Both the position numbers and the translations under genes were made by a program. A stretch of 64,000 nt of DNA from Macrosoma leucophasiata (taxonomy: Eukaryota > Arthropoda > Insecta > Lepidoptera > Hedylidae): NCBI GenBank assembly GCA_036365455.1, contig JAWQUS010000020.1:1151001-1215000 (forward strand). Reading direction: 5' to 3'. Position 1 is the stretch's first letter, and each line of letters starts with the position of its first letter. A model generated the notes under the pieces. The model ran no database searches, was not told where the DNA came from, and saw only the letters and a program-made list of their open reading frames with translations. Positions 1 through 10,865 of this stretch are shown piece after piece.

Positions 1-2472
1 ACGAAGATAAGTGTCGAACGGTTTCAGTACTAAAGGTTTTTTCCTAGGCATGCGATTAACTATATTCATAACAATCTGTTTTCTATATTTATTGAGGGGT
101 TGATCGCTAATAGGTATTTCTAACGTTGGATTTTCGGCACCAGTATGAACAGTTTCTGTACAAGTTTCACTGTAGATAGGGCTACCGGCGGCGGTCAGAG
201 TAGACAATGAATTACTCTGTTCACCAATAAGTGACGATGCAGTTAACGTTGATGACGTGCTCTGCCGTCGTGGTGCTTGTGACGTATTCACATGCATCGA
301 GATTGTTTCGTCATTATGAATCTCAACACGTGATAGCGCGTCACAGTTCGTATTAAACTTACCCTTTTTGTAGATAACGGAATAATCAAATTCAGATAAT
401 TTTAATCTCCACCTGGTTAGGCGCGAGTTAGGCTCTTTTACATTCATTAACCACTGTAGTGGCTTGTGGTCCGTAACTATTTTAAATTTACGTCCAAATA
501 GGTAGGGCCTAAAATATTTGGTGGCCCAAACGATGGCCAAAAGTTCTTTTTCTATAGTCGAATAGTTGATCTCGCTGTCATTTAAGGTCCGCGATGCGTA
601 AGCTATAGGTCGGTCACAGCCAATTGTACCTTGTGAGAGTACGGCTCCTAGCGCGAAGTTAGATGCGTCAGTTGTTAAAATGAAGTCTTTACTAAAGTCC
701 GGATATTGTAAAATAGGGTCATTCGTCAATAATGTCTTACAATGTTCAAAGCATTTTATATAGTCGGGGGTTAGACGGATTTGAACACCTTTCTTCAAAC
801 AAGAAGTTAGTGGCTTAGTCACATGGGCAAAATCAGGAATAAATCGTCTGTAGTACCCTAACAGTCCTAAAAATCCTTTTATTTGTTTAGTCGTCTTGGG
901 TATGGGATAGTGAGTAATGGCCTTTATTTTATCGGGGTTAGGTTTCACACCATCGCGGGTTATTATGTGTCCCAGATATGGAGTTTCGCGTTTTAAAAAC
1001 TCCGATTTGTCCATTTGAATTTTTAAGTTGGACTGCCTCAGGCGTTCAAAAATCGTAGTGAGATTAACTATCATTTCTTGCAAAGAGGTAGCAAATACTA
1101 AAATGTCATCTAAGTACACGACACATATCTTATTAATTAACTCTCGAAGGACATTATCCATCACCCGCTGAAATGTTGAAGGTGAATTTTTTAATCCCAT
1201 AGGCATACGTAAAAATTCGTAATGCCCATGCTCTACACTGAATGCTGTCTTGTGAATATCCCTAGGGTTCATTTGGACCTGGAAGAATCCAGAACATAAG
1301 TCCAGCGAGCAATAATAATTACATTTACCTAATTTGTCCAATATTTCAGTCACGTTAGGTATCGGATATCTGTCGTCGATTGTCTTGTCGTTCAATTTCC
1401 TATAGTCAATGACTAAACGCCATTTCGTCTTTCCAGATGCGTCAGATTTTTTGGGGACCACCCATATAGGTGCGTTCCATGCAGAATTAGATGGTTGTAT
1501 TATGCCTTGGTTCAACATTTTTTTTATTTGGTTTTGAACCTCCTCTTTGTGTATATAAGGATATCTATAGGTCTTACTGTAGACGGGTAACTCGTCCGTG
1601 GTATTAATAGAGTGTTTAATTTCATTTGTAAATGTCAAAGGTTCATCCTCTAAATAAAATACATCGGCATATTTAGCACATAAGGATTTTAAATTGGCTG
1701 TCTCCTCTGCATTTAAATGATCTGTTCGCAAACGCGATAGTATGTTACGTTTCCGTGAATCACACCTGTTAGTGTCGAATTCCGGAATGGGTACAGACTC
1801 TTCTTTAAAAATACTTGCTTGTATTGGTTCGGATAGTGAAAATATGATGTCGTTATCAGAGGGGTTAACTACTTCTAATAATCCTCTATTATTTCTAGCA
1901 ATAGATAAGCACTCTTTAATATAACAACCACTAACGGACTGTTCTTGTACGTGAATTTCTCCTTTAGCGATATTAATAGGCAACTTTAACAATTTAGATG
2001 ATTTCGCTTGAACGACATCTTCATATAAATTAATGTTATCTGAAGTATACATAAAAATAGGTATAGATGCAGATTGGGTCTGTAACGTTTGAGTTCCGAG
2101 GTCTATTTTTGCTGACCAATGTTGAAGAAGGTCGCATCCTATTAGTCCATCGAAATACTCATGGAAACGATACACATATAATTTTATAGGATCTTTATCG
2201 TTAATTTCCTTAAAACACGGTACACTAATTGAGTAAAAATTTTTTGTGGTAGCATGTATATTAGTAACTATAAATGGGTCATAATTCAAATCAAAATTCG
2301 GAAAATACGTATCTACGGCCTCGGGGCTTAAAAACGACTGATTTGCTCCAGTATCAACTAAAAATCTTAGAGGCGGTAAACTAGGGTGTATAAAAAATTT
2401 TATAAAAGGTAATTGTCTCTTATTTTGTATATGCAATTCTATTCGGGGGCATTCTGTTTCTGGGTTTCCCGA
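1..2472 (-). CDS. pol: Ty3/gypsy retrotransposon pol (protease, RT, RNase H), 3' part outside window
   Basis: The frame is open from the gag overlap to the left edge, about 824 codons. Order of domains on the minus strand: an aspartic protease with DTGAN (codons at 2344-2355), reverse transcriptase with [10 protein letters not shown] and the YLDD active site (1105-1116), the RT-connection motif [11 protein letters not shown] (about 860), and RNase H with TDAS (661-672) and TDHKPLQW (about 460). Integrase and any env would lie beyond base 1. RT motifs and the tRNA-Ser primer site place it near the 17.6/297/TED branch of Ty3/gypsy. I saw no stop codon or frameshift in the visible part, so the copy looks young. 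The protein would act in cytoplasmic particles to copy the element RNA. Confidence 0.93.
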
Positions 2473-3641
2473 AAATTTTCTTGTTGATCTGCTTCATTAT
2501 TATTAGAGGGAATACTCTCATTTGTCGGTTCACAATAGATATAATTAGGGTTATAGGTATAATCAGAGTTGTCACAGTCAGTGCAGTAGCAGTAGTTAGT
2601 AAAGTCTAATTCATTAGGGTGACAATAATTCTCATGAAATTCATTAGAGTTAACCTCCCGAGTTTTAAAATAATTATTTGGTGGCGGATTACCATGTATT
2701 CGCCAGTCATGGGGTCTACGGGCTGTTAATGGTAGGGTACGTGCCACGGGGTGACTTATGCCTGACATAGGTTGAGGATGGCTATTCTGAGGGGGTGTTA
2801 AATGTGATTGTCGGGGTGGTATTTTGAAACCAACAGACATATTAGATCTCGGTAAAGCTCTAAACATTTCTTGGGTTCTCGATGGCCTAAATTCAGGTTG
2901 GTAAATAGGCTTCTGTCTATTCAAAGCAGGTTGGTTAAAAACATGTGGTTGAGAACGAGACATATTAGATACGAAAAAATTTTTCCCAAAATTACACGGC
3001 TTAAAATGAGATGACGTAGATGGCTGGGGAGTTGTGGGCATATTTTGATTAAGCTGATATAACGTATTCATCTCCTCCTGCACGAACTCTAGCGCTTCTT
3101 CGAGAGACTTAGGACGCATGCACCTAATACGTGAACCTAAGGGTTCATACAGGCCTTTTAAATATGATTTTAATGCTAGATTTTTGTACAAAATTCTTTT
3201 AGATTCGACTGTAGCTGTTAAAGTCTCATGAAGCTCTACATACGCCATAATATAACTTAGTAAATTTTGTACACGTTCATAAAATACATGAGGAGTGTCT
3301 GAGCCCTGTGTAAGATGTGAAAGATCGGCATATAAGCTACTTTCATCCCTATGATCTGAAAAGCTGTTAATCAATGTATTCCTTATGCCGTTCCAGTCCC
3401 GGGGTATGCCATTTGTGGCTAAGGACCTAGCAGCAGGCCCGGTAATTTTATTTAAAATGCCGTTAATAACAGCGAGATTGGCAAGTTCAAAATTTGGGTC
3501 TGGATTGACATAAGTTAATACCAATTTGTCACATAATGTTAAAAATCGAATTAACGAATTCGGACTCCCATCAAATTCAGGTACTAATCTTAAAGTCCTA
3601 ATTACCTTATCTATAATATCGTCACAATTTTTATCGACCAT
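2439..3641 (-). CDS. gag: Ty3/gypsy retrotransposon gag
   Basis: A 400-residue structural protein. The frame is open back to 3809, but I chose the Met at 3641 because the part before it reads like leader sequence and the following residues ([24 protein letters not shown]) look like a Gag start. The N-terminal half is a capsid-like region ([19 protein letters not shown]); the C-terminal half is rich in Pro, Asn, Gln and Arg. There is no CCHC zinc knuckle, as in the 17.6/gypsy group; the last 60 residues are Tyr/Asp/Cys-rich instead. It overlaps pol, which is in the -1 frame. The frame is undamaged. Confidence 0.85.
   Translation of the reverse strand: MVDKNCDDIIDKVIRTLRLVPEFDGSPNSLIRFLTLCDKLVLTYVNPDPNFELANLAVINGILNKITGPAARSLATNGIPRDWNGIRNTLINSFSDHRDESSLYADLSHLTQGSDTPHVFYERVQNLLSYIMAYVELHETLTATVESKRILYKNLALKSYLKGLYEPLGSRIRCMRPKSLEEALEFVQEEMNTLYQLNQNMPTTPQPSTSSHFKPCNFGKNFFVSNMSRSQPHVFNQPALNRQKPIYQPEFRPSRTQEMFRALPRSNMSVGFKIPPRQSHLTPPQNSHPQPMSGISHPVARTLPLTARRPHDWRIHGNPPPNNYFKTREVNSNEFHENYCHPNELDFTNYCYCTDCDNSDYTYNPNYIYCEPTNESIPSNNNEADQQENFRETQKQNAPE
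2472..2478 (-). promoter_or_regulatory. candidate -1 ribosomal frameshift site between gag and pol
   Basis: On the minus strand the heptamer A AAT TTT is in the gag frame (codons AAT TTT), 31 bp before the gag stop. A -1 slip here enters the pol frame, which is open from this point on. It fits the X XXY YYZ rule. Use of the site is inferred. Confidence 0.5.
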
Positions 3642-4013
3642 ATTTATTTCTTCTTCTATATCTAAGTTTCTATTAGCGTCTCTTAGCGCGATGCGAGAGA
3701 CCGCACGGGGTTCGATTCCCCTAGAAAATCGTGGGTGAAAAATTTTGGTGGTTAATTGGGCACAGGAAGGGGAAGAGCAACCAATTCCATAGAAAAATGT
3801 ATAGCTCACAAAAACATATCGGTGACACGATGACTCATCGAAGTTTGGATGATGTGACTCCCGGCAGTTTTCCTCCTTCTGGCTGGATCCTGCGCTGCTC
3901 TGCTCCCGGTTCGTTTAGGTAGTCGATTAGACGTAGAAACGTTATCAGCACGCACGAAAAGTCAATCACGATGATTAGCAAAAAGTTCCACACGCACTGA
4001 CTCGACTATCCTA
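3642..4013 (-). other. leader (5' untranslated region) of the gypsy element
   Basis: Non-coding stretch between the primer site and the gag Met. It contains a T-arm-like ggggttcgattcccc (about 3707-3721, plus strand), which may be a tRNA-like fragment captured in the leader. Confidence 0.5.
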
Positions 4014-4025
4014 CCGACTGCGCCA
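4014..4025 (-). other. primer-binding site, tRNA-Ser type
   Basis: Minus strand TGGCGCAGTCGG is complementary to a tRNA 3' end ...CCGACTGCGCCA. The acceptor half CGACTGC matches insect tRNA-Ser, the primer of the 17.6/297/TED group. It lies directly next to the LTR. Confidence 0.8.
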
Positions 4026-4329
4026 ATTACGAGATGCGCAGCGATGGATCTCAAAAAAAAACAATTAACTTTTTGAACCAGTTTATTTCACAGTCCACAA
4101 TTTTATTATATTATATACTAATAACTTATTAATTAAGGTATATCTTAATGATCCGATTTTAGGCAACAAGAAGACATAAAGTAAAACTAGGTTTTGTCCT
4201 ATCGGTCCGATTCGTGGATGACAAAAGGCGCGGTACGAACATGCAGTTCGGTTTTATAATAATTAAAATTAGGGTTGCGCAATTCCGGTAACGCGCGGTC
4301 TGTAGAGGCCGCCCAGGATGTAACATACT
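4026..4329 (-). repeat. 5' LTR of the gypsy element
   Basis: About 300 bp between the primer site and a likely element start (AGTATGTTAC or TGTTAC, minus strand, at 4329 or 4325). It holds a TATA-like tattataaaa (about 4250) and AATAAA (about 4085). The outer edge is uncertain because the other LTR is outside the window. Confidence 0.6.
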
Positions 4330-4525
4330 CAAAGCGAATTAGAATAATATAACGTCGTCATTTTGATAATTTAATAAACATGTAATAAATTGGGTTCGGT
4401 GTATAATGACGATGAGGGTGTATTGAACAGACAAAATGTCGCAACGGGTAAGGCGTATCATACTTTGGAAAGAATTTCTGTTTTTTTTTGTGTCACTTGA
4501 TGTTGAAAGGGACTATATACAGGCA
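4330..4525. other. unassigned AT-rich flank
   Basis: No coding or repeat signal recognised between the LTR and repeat E. Confidence 0.4.
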
Positions 4526-4712
4526 CACCGTGGAAATTCCGCCAAAATTTCATACAAACGCTTAATCTGGTCTTTATTACACAGACATCAATCAGTGACG
4601 TGTATTTACACGTAAACCTGTGTGCGTAGCACGTAGGAAATACCAACGGTCGCCCATAAGAGGGGAGGAGGTTAAAACGGGCGGGACGTTGAAGTGTCCA
4701 TTCTATACATAT
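4526..4712 (+). repeat. repeat E copy 1
   Basis: Matches 61028-61229 in opposite orientation over about 190 bp, sharing for instance cagacatcaatcagtgacgt and cccataagaggggagg. Unknown family. Confidence 0.7.
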
Positions 4713-5075
4713 TACATATTTTCTGACACAGGGTTGAATTTAAGGCTAAATTAGTGTTTATTGTTGTAGCTGGTGTGCGAAGGAACGTGACTGATTCTAT
4801 TGCATTATAGCATATTTGGAAAAAGGGAGTCTGCCTACTCTACTTGTGGCATCTCCTGGATAAAAAGCCCCATAGCCGATGTCGGAATCTATAAAATTAA
4901 GTTGACTTTGCATTCAGATCGAATTTAATAGCGATTTTAGGTATCTCTCGGTGCAACGCAAAATGGCCCTCTTGACTCATGCGCTGCATGTCTGAACTTA
5001 TACAGGGAAATCTAATGACCGCCACCGACAAATTTATTAGAGTGGGCAAATGCTGGGTGCATAAAAAATATGTAA

Positions 5076-5410
5076 TACTAGCTGTGCCCACGACTTCGTC
5101 TGTGTAATCTACTGAAAAATTTTTTTATTCAATTATATGCGGACGAAGTCGCGGGCACAGCAAGTCTAAATTAAAAACGTTTATGTTAACTGCATTCAAA
5201 TTAGTTTAAAATATTTGAAGCAGTGCTTGAAGTAAATTTTCAGTGGACCATAACCTCTTTTTCCCTAAACCGATTTTAACGAAACTAGTTATGACAACGC
5301 TCCTAATTATTTATACGTAATCTACCCGAGAAAACCGCGTTCAATTCCGTTTAGTAGTTTTGAATTTATAACGTACCAGACAAGACAGACAGACAAAAAT
5401 TCCAAAAATT
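5076..5410 (+). repeat. V-type RTE-like retroelement 3' part
   Basis: Begins actagctgtgcccacgactt and contains an inverted gacgaagtcgcgggcacagc 60 bp later, forming a hairpin. It continues through a degraded 'cgattttaacgaaactagt' block to an acagacagacaga tail. This is the usual 3' end of lepidopteran RTE-like LINE/SINE sequences. Confidence 0.6.
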
Positions 5411-5470
5411 GTGTTTTTGATTTCGGTTACTCTTCTTTAATTGCCCCCTATCAGTTTTTTTGGTAAAATA

Positions 5471-5623
5471 TTTACCCCCTTATTCATAAACGTATATTAG
5501 CTAAAGTGTTGCTAATCTCTCCTTTGTCTTTTTCTATCCTGAACATTTGACAATGCAACTGAGAAAGACAAAGCATTCTATAGCTAAAACGTATCTAATG
5601 TACGTTTATGAATAAGGGGGTAA
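5471..5623. mobile_element. palindromic MITE
   Basis: 153 bp with near-perfect terminal inverted repeats: tttacccccttattcataaa at the left and its complement at the right. A half-copy of a related end (acgttttagaataagggggc) lies at about 5661-5684. Confidence 0.75.
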
Positions 5624-6033
5624 AAATGGAGTATCTGTACATTAACCCTTTACCTAAAATACGTTTTAGAATAAGGGGGCTAGTGTCTTATTATAGGTAT
5701 GCATATATAAAAAAAACAACTAACTAAAAAAGCGTGTGACGTGTTTATATCAGGAAAAATAAATCAAATCATTCACGACAATCGACGAACGAATGGAGAT
5801 ATTTAAAAGCATCACATTCAGCGGACGTGACATCACATCCGACGTCCTGTTGTGACGTCCGCCATTATGTCGCTCTATTGTCCACTGTCTTTTGTTCTGA
5901 CGTTTTATTACTTTCTTGCCAAAGGTGAGGCCCCTTTACAACACACGAATACAATAATGGAAAATACAATGATGTTTTAAGATTTTCATGAAAAAAAAAA
6001 TGTTTAACAATTCTTGAAGTTCGCGGTGGCGAT

Positions 6034-6135
6034 TTATTATCATCTGCAGCCGAAAGACGTCCACCGCTGGGCAAAAGCTTCCTTGAAGACGCCCACAATA
6101 GTGTTGTGCGAGAACAGCACAGAACATGCCATAAT
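6034..6135 (+). repeat. LINE/SINE relic ('gacgtccaccgctggg' type)
   Basis: Short relic of a common lepidopteran retroelement end, also seen at 9045-9155, 39335-39395 and 61575-61640. Confidence 0.5.
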
Positions 6136-6207
6136 CGCCAGGCTGGGTATGCGGATTAATGATGATGATAATATCCCATTGATATCCCAAAAGAACCAAA
6201 GATAAAG

Positions 6208-6312
6208 AATTTTACACCGTTCTCTCTGATAGGCCCGAAATGGGAATCGAACTCAGTTTCCCAGTGTAGTACCTAGTAGTGGCCTGCTACCACTAGACTA
6301 GTGAGGCAGTTA
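6208..6312 (-). repeat. SINE G, head only
   Basis: Reverse complement reads actgcctcactagtctagtg...gttcgattccca: the tRNA-like head (A box, B box) of SINE G without its body. Confidence 0.7.
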
Positions 6313-6638
6313 TTTTAGAAGACTTAAATCTAATTCACATGGATTTTAGAATTACTGACATGGAAGCAGATCTGCAGTAAAAGAAGAAAAATCGTGACTT
6401 ATAGAAACTCACACGACACGGGAACGACGAAAAGTCATGAAGTCTAAGTAAGACAAGGTAAATTGATGTTTTGATACGTTACTTTGTTTGGCAGATGTCC
6501 ATTCAAAGCGAATATGTCTAAAACTTGATATGGGCATCACATGAATAGACGTTAAAATATATTTCGTAAATGAATGATGTCTTTAGCTGCTTACTTATTA
6601 ATGACATCAAGTAACAACTTATCGCGTTCATTTATTAT

Positions 6639-6850
6639 ACAAATAATAATTTGGTTCGTTTATCTACTCACTCAATTTATATGGATACAAAGCCTCGGAG
6701 GTAAAGTTTACTTATTCAGTTCATGCATATTTCAAATAATTTCCTGAAGAATATTTTTGTATGTATGTATGAATATTTTTGTATGTATGTATGTATGCTC
6801 CTTCTTATATAAACGGAGTAAGTTGATAAACGAACCAAATTATTATTTGT
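6639..6850. mobile_element. fold-back MITE with 26 bp inverted ends
   Basis: acaaataataatttggttcg... at 6639-6664 is the exact complement of 6825-6850. The middle contains tgta microsatellite runs (6757-6796). Confidence 0.7.
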
Positions 6851-6974
6851 ACTTACAAAACTCCAGTGTCTTTTCTACGTTCATCACAAATTTTCACGTA
6901 GTAATACTAATAATACAATAATGGTGCCTCAAACGAATGTTATGTCGTGACTGCCGCCCACACACAAAATCTAG

Positions 6975-7372
6975 TTTTCGTAGGTTTTCGCGAGCTTCAT
7001 ACATGGTAGAAATTAAACTTACGGATTTTCTCGCGTATACAACACTCCCAAACTTCTTCATACACCCGACGTTTCGGTCGCTATCCAGCTACCGTGGTTA
7101 CGGGCTGGCTAATTCGACGATGTTCAGCCTGGTCTTATATAGCTGAGACAGAACACAACCCTAGTGCGATGTAAACTACTAGTGGCGCCATCTATATGCG
7201 ATAAATACTGAAAACTACGTTGCCATGTCATGCTAGCGCCACTTGTTTCTGAGATGTCTGGCATAACGGTCGACACGTCGAAACGTCGGGTGTATGAAGA
7301 AGTTTGGGAGTGTTGTATACGCGAGAAAATCCGTAAGTTTAATTTCTACAACGAAAACTAGTGGTCAAAATG
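6975..7372. mobile_element. long-armed fold-back element
   Basis: Arms 7005-7076 and 7279-7350 are complementary over about 72 bp (gtagaaattaaacttacgga... / cgaaacgtcgggtgtatgaa...). The outer 'ggttttcgcgagct...cggattttctcgcgtata' resembles the element at 20650-20805. Confidence 0.75.
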
Positions 7373-7498
7373 CCGATGCGTAGTCACTTCTGAGATGTAA
7401 GATGATACGCCTCAGTGGCAATAATTACAGAGCCATAAAATACCACTTAACCGAAACACGATAGCGCTGAAAACTACCCGCGATTAGCTCTACTCTTT

Positions 7499-7690
7499 GA
7501 CGACCCGGTTAGGCCAGCGGTGTGAGATGACCGTTTGATTCGAAGGGTCGCGGGTTCGATCCCCGCAGTATTTGTATGGCCTACAGATATTTGTTTCGGG
7601 ACTGGGTGTTTGTGTATGTGTTGTATGTGTACAACGGTACCCACGACACAGGTTTATACCTACTGTGGGTCTGTGAGTGTAAGCGTATTT
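7499..7690 (+). repeat. SINE P copy 1
   Basis: tRNA-like head gacccggttaggccagcggt...gcgggttcgatccccgc, then a body with ggcctacagatatttgtttc. Family copies at 12698, 14645, 19300, 41106 and 45698. Confidence 0.8.
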
Positions 7691-7694
7691 TTTT

Positions 7695-7965
7695 TCTAGT
7701 GACGGAGCTCGCGGCCTTAAGCACCACCGCATTATCTCTATCTGCGGCCAAATGGTAGTGTTCAACACTATCGTGTTCCGGTTAGATGGTAATGTATGGC
7801 CTCGTAGTAACACAGAGACATAACAACTTAGGTCTCAGGGGTGGCAACGCATCTTCATTTTATCCTCTGGTTTTTTATTGACGCCTATAGGCTGCAATCG
7901 ACGCTTAACATCAATGTCAACTGCACGCTAGTTTGACACCTTCCTTGCATAAAAAAAAATAGTTT
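7695..7965 (+). repeat. repeat X, older subfamily (X-b)
   Basis: Starts at gtgacggagctcgcggcc and ends in a poly(A) tail at about 7960. It has the X-b marks 'gtaacacagagacataacaacttaggtctcagg'-type blocks. It follows SINE P1 directly. Confidence 0.75.
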
Positions 7966-7987
7966 TATTAGGTAATGCCACCAATGA

Positions 7988-8319
7988 TGCCACCAACTGC
8001 CTCAGTAGCGTAGTGGTAGCAGGCCACTACTATTACGCTGGAGGTCCTGGGTTCGATTCCCGGGTCGGGGACTATCAGAGATAACGGTTTAAAATCCTTT
8101 ATCTCTGCTTCTATTGGGATTTTTCCATTTTCTGGAAGTTTCCCAGTACCCCGGAGTTTGGTAATGTGCCCGGAGATGGCAACAGGTTCGCCACCTGTTA
8201 CATGGGCCAAAACGTAACCGGCGAGTCGTGGGTGTTTGCATGTATGATTGAATGCATGCATTTACCTCTGCCTACCCCTTCGGGGATTACAGGCGTGAAG
8301 TTACGTTTTTTTTTTTTTA
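7988..8319 (+). repeat. SINE G copy with target duplication
   Basis: tRNA-like head (ctagtggtagcagg-type A box; ggttcgattcccgg B box), a body, and the 3' end ctctgcctaccccttcgggg followed by a T-rich tail. The 10 bp duplication ccaccaatga (7978-7987 and 8320-8329) shows insertion by retroposition. Confidence 0.85.
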
Positions 8320-8406
8320 CCACCAATGAAAATGGTTGAAACTATTATTAATCATGGAATCGTATCAAGTACAAACAAAGAGCTAAATACAAGTTCCCAA
8401 CAGTTT

Positions 8407-8795
8407 GTGGTAGCAGCAGCGCCATCTATTGCCAACTATGCTAGTTAGGCAACCGATATAATTAACCGATAAAACAATTATTAAGGGTAAAAGCGACTTC
8501 TTTACGATATTCTATAAACTGAAAAGTCTATTATATCGGTTGCCTAACTAGCATAGTTGGCAATAGATGGCGCTACTGCTACCATAAAGCAATGCAATAA
8601 ATGTGAAGGAAAGATTTGACAAATCGGGCAGGACTTCAGTAGCTCAATTGGAAGAGCGGCTGGACTAGATTACCAGTAGGCCGCGAGTTCGAGTTTCGCC
8701 TGAAGTCAAATTTTTCTTTCCATTTTTCTTTAAATAAAATATATTTCACAAGCATGTGTTAATACGAAATAATATAAAACAATTAGCTCTTAGTA
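8407..8795 (+). repeat. repeat K copy 1, tRNA-like, with inverted arm
   Basis: Arm 8409-8462 is complementary to 8530-8584 (gccatctattgccaactatg...). Then comes a tRNA-like domain at 8636-8708 with a 7 bp acceptor stem (GACTTCA/TGAAGTC), a D-arm and a 5 bp T stem (GCGAG/CTCGC; one mismatch in this copy). The end is tttcacaagcatgtgttaat...aaaacaatta. Confidence 0.75.
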
Positions 8796-8936
8796 ATTGA
8801 CGCCGCTTATGTACTTAATTTCTCATTTTGCATGAACAGTATTCTACTGATTGCGTTCGAAGGTTGATTGCGATCTCTTGATCTTTTGTATAGATACCCG
8901 TAAAAAAACCCTCAAAATTAATTATTGCACACATAG

Positions 8937-9004
8937 AAAAAAATCAAGTGACAGGAAAGAAGTGAGTTTCACTTCTTTTTAAATGACCTGTCACTTGATT
9001 TTTT
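8937..9004. repeat. double hairpin
   Basis: aaaaaatcaagtgacagg and its complement 8987-9004 enclose a second stem agaagtga/tcacttct. Probably a tiny MITE. Confidence 0.6.
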
Positions 9005-9044
9005 AATCATTGTAATCACAAGTGATACATTAACTGATGCGTCA

Positions 9045-9155
9045 ATTTATTCATCATCATCATCACTCTAGCCAAAATACGTCCACTGCGGGAAAAATCC
9101 TTCCCCAAAAACGCCTACAGCAATGCTGTGCGACATTAAGGGAGAACATATATTT
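9045..9155 (+). repeat. LINE/SINE relic
   Basis: catcatcatcatcactctagcc...acgtccactgcgggaaaaa: same relic type as 6034-6135. Confidence 0.5.
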
Positions 9156-9239
9156 TTTAACCGAGTTCAAAAAACGAGAGGGTTCTCAATTCGGTCGGTA
9201 TATTATTATTTTTTTTAATGTATGTACGCCGAGATTTCT

Positions 9240-9440
9240 GGACCGATTTACGTAATTCTTTTTTTGTTTGATGCGGAATAGTTTCGAATTGGTCCCATAA
9301 AAATTTAATTCAGATAGGCCCATCAGTTTTTATTTTATGAGCATTTTTTTAACTTACTGTCACCTCAAACAAAAGGAATATTAAGAATAGACGGCGAGTT
9401 GCCATACAGTGCGTTGAATGCACTGACGTTCGCCGGTTAC
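9240..9440 (+). repeat. repeat W copy 1
   Basis: Direct match to 40605-40760 (gatgcggaatagtttcgaat, agaatagacggcgagttg). Unknown retroelement type. Confidence 0.65.
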
Positions 9441-9947
9441 GTTTTGTTCAGTGTATTAACACAGTCTAAAGAAAACGAACGTGTTAATTACACTACAGTC
9501 ATCCAACGAACGTGTAATGTCAGAGCAATCGTGCAGGGCGCGCGACGCGCGGGCGGGAGGGGGCGGTACCAAGTAGCCCATACAACAACTGTCAACTACT
9601 TGGTACTGAGCGTTAAGGGGTGCGAGATTTAAAATTTCTTTTACTAAGTTTTTGGAAAGAATATATTGAATAATGTGATGTTAACTATACTGTTAATATT
9701 TATTCTGATTTGCATTTATTAATAATATCTGTTATATTTTACACTGTATGTACATACATATATGTATAACTTCTAGAAGACGCTCCAGCCTAAGCAAAAT
9801 GTTAGCGCAACTGCCTGAGGGTGACCCACGCGGGTCCGTGCCTCGGCTTAGGGCGTTGCGGAGGGACATATGAGACTTATGCGATTATGGGCGGTGCAAC
9901 TTTCGCTCTACTCCATTCGGTTGGCGATAGCCGGAATATGAAAAAAA
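9441..9947. other. unassigned stretch
   Basis: No gene recognised. A GC-rich patch at 9538-9570 (cgcgacgcgcgggcgggagg) is the only marked feature. Confidence 0.3.
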
Positions 9948-10090
9948 TAGACTTCGTTGGAAACGATGTAGTTCCACTTTCGACATCTAATTCAACGTTA
10001 TTCGGTTCTAGTGAGTAGAACAGAATTGTCCATTCGTTAGTGGCCGAGCCGAACGAACGAAAAAAGTTTTGATGGGACACTGTAATCAAA
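9948..10090 (-). repeat. direct repeat pair, copy 1
   Basis: About 143 bp, about 85% like 10866-11010. On the minus strand both copies read alike in one frame (SHQNFFRSFGSATNEWTILF in copy 1), so it may be a scrap of a coding element. Function unknown. Confidence 0.6.
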
Positions 10091-10343
10091 ATAAAAAATA
10101 AACTGATTGACTTGTAACTCAAGATTGATTGGATATATGCTTACCTCATTATTCGTAAACGTGGGTTATACACGTTTTAAAAAAGACAACTGAGTTGATT
10201 AACAAAAAAATAGTTGAAATCCGTTTAATATTAGGGAGGTTCGTATCTATCCAGACGTTGTTAGTTAAAATGCTGCGCAAAGTAAGGTTTTTCCATACTT
10301 TCTTCAAAAAGAACTGAGTTAAGTTCTTTTCTTCTACAGTTCT

Positions 10344-10645
10344 TACTGGTGGTAGAGCTCCAGTGACGGAGCTCGCGGGCGTAGGCACCACCGCATTACC
10401 TGATTTACTTGCCGTTACTTGCCGCTAAATGGTAGTGTTCAGCACTATCGTATTCCGGTCAGGTGGTAATGTACGGCCCTGTAATTTCCGGCACAGAGGC
10501 ATAACACCTTAGGCCTCAGGAGTGGTAACGCATTTGCATTTTGACCTTGGTCTTTGTGTGGGTGTCTATAGGCTGCAGCCATCACTTAACATCAATGTGA
10601 ACTGCATGCTTGTTTGCCACTTCAATTACATAAAAAAAAAAAAAA
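10344..10645 (+). repeat. repeat X, full copy (X-a)
   Basis: Complete from actggtggtagagctccagt to the A-tail at 10632-10645. The 5' end folds: GGTGGT pairs with ACCACC, and GAGCTCC pairs with GGAGCTC inside it. Confidence 0.85.
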
Positions 10646-10865
10646 TGTTAAATTATATTTGCTTAAAAAATATGTTTAACATTTATTCCATAAGCACTTA
10701 TTCATATGAGCATGAAGTCTAGTCAATCCTAAGTTTTTCTGATAAAACCCATTTCCAATATTCAAGCGTTCACAGTAACGTATGCAATAACAAAACTTCA
10801 CCAAACATTTCAAATCAAAGCAGAACTAATTCGAATCAACCCAATACTTGTCAATAGTTCCAAAA

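Noticed and set aside
8636..8708. Possible functional tRNA gene (cloverleaf with 7 bp acceptor stem)
   Set aside because: The same sequence recurs at 23.8, 23.9, 44.9 and 45.3 kb inside repeat K with constant flanks, the anticodon stem has a mismatch, and the T stem here has one changed base. It is a SINE-like tRNA relic.
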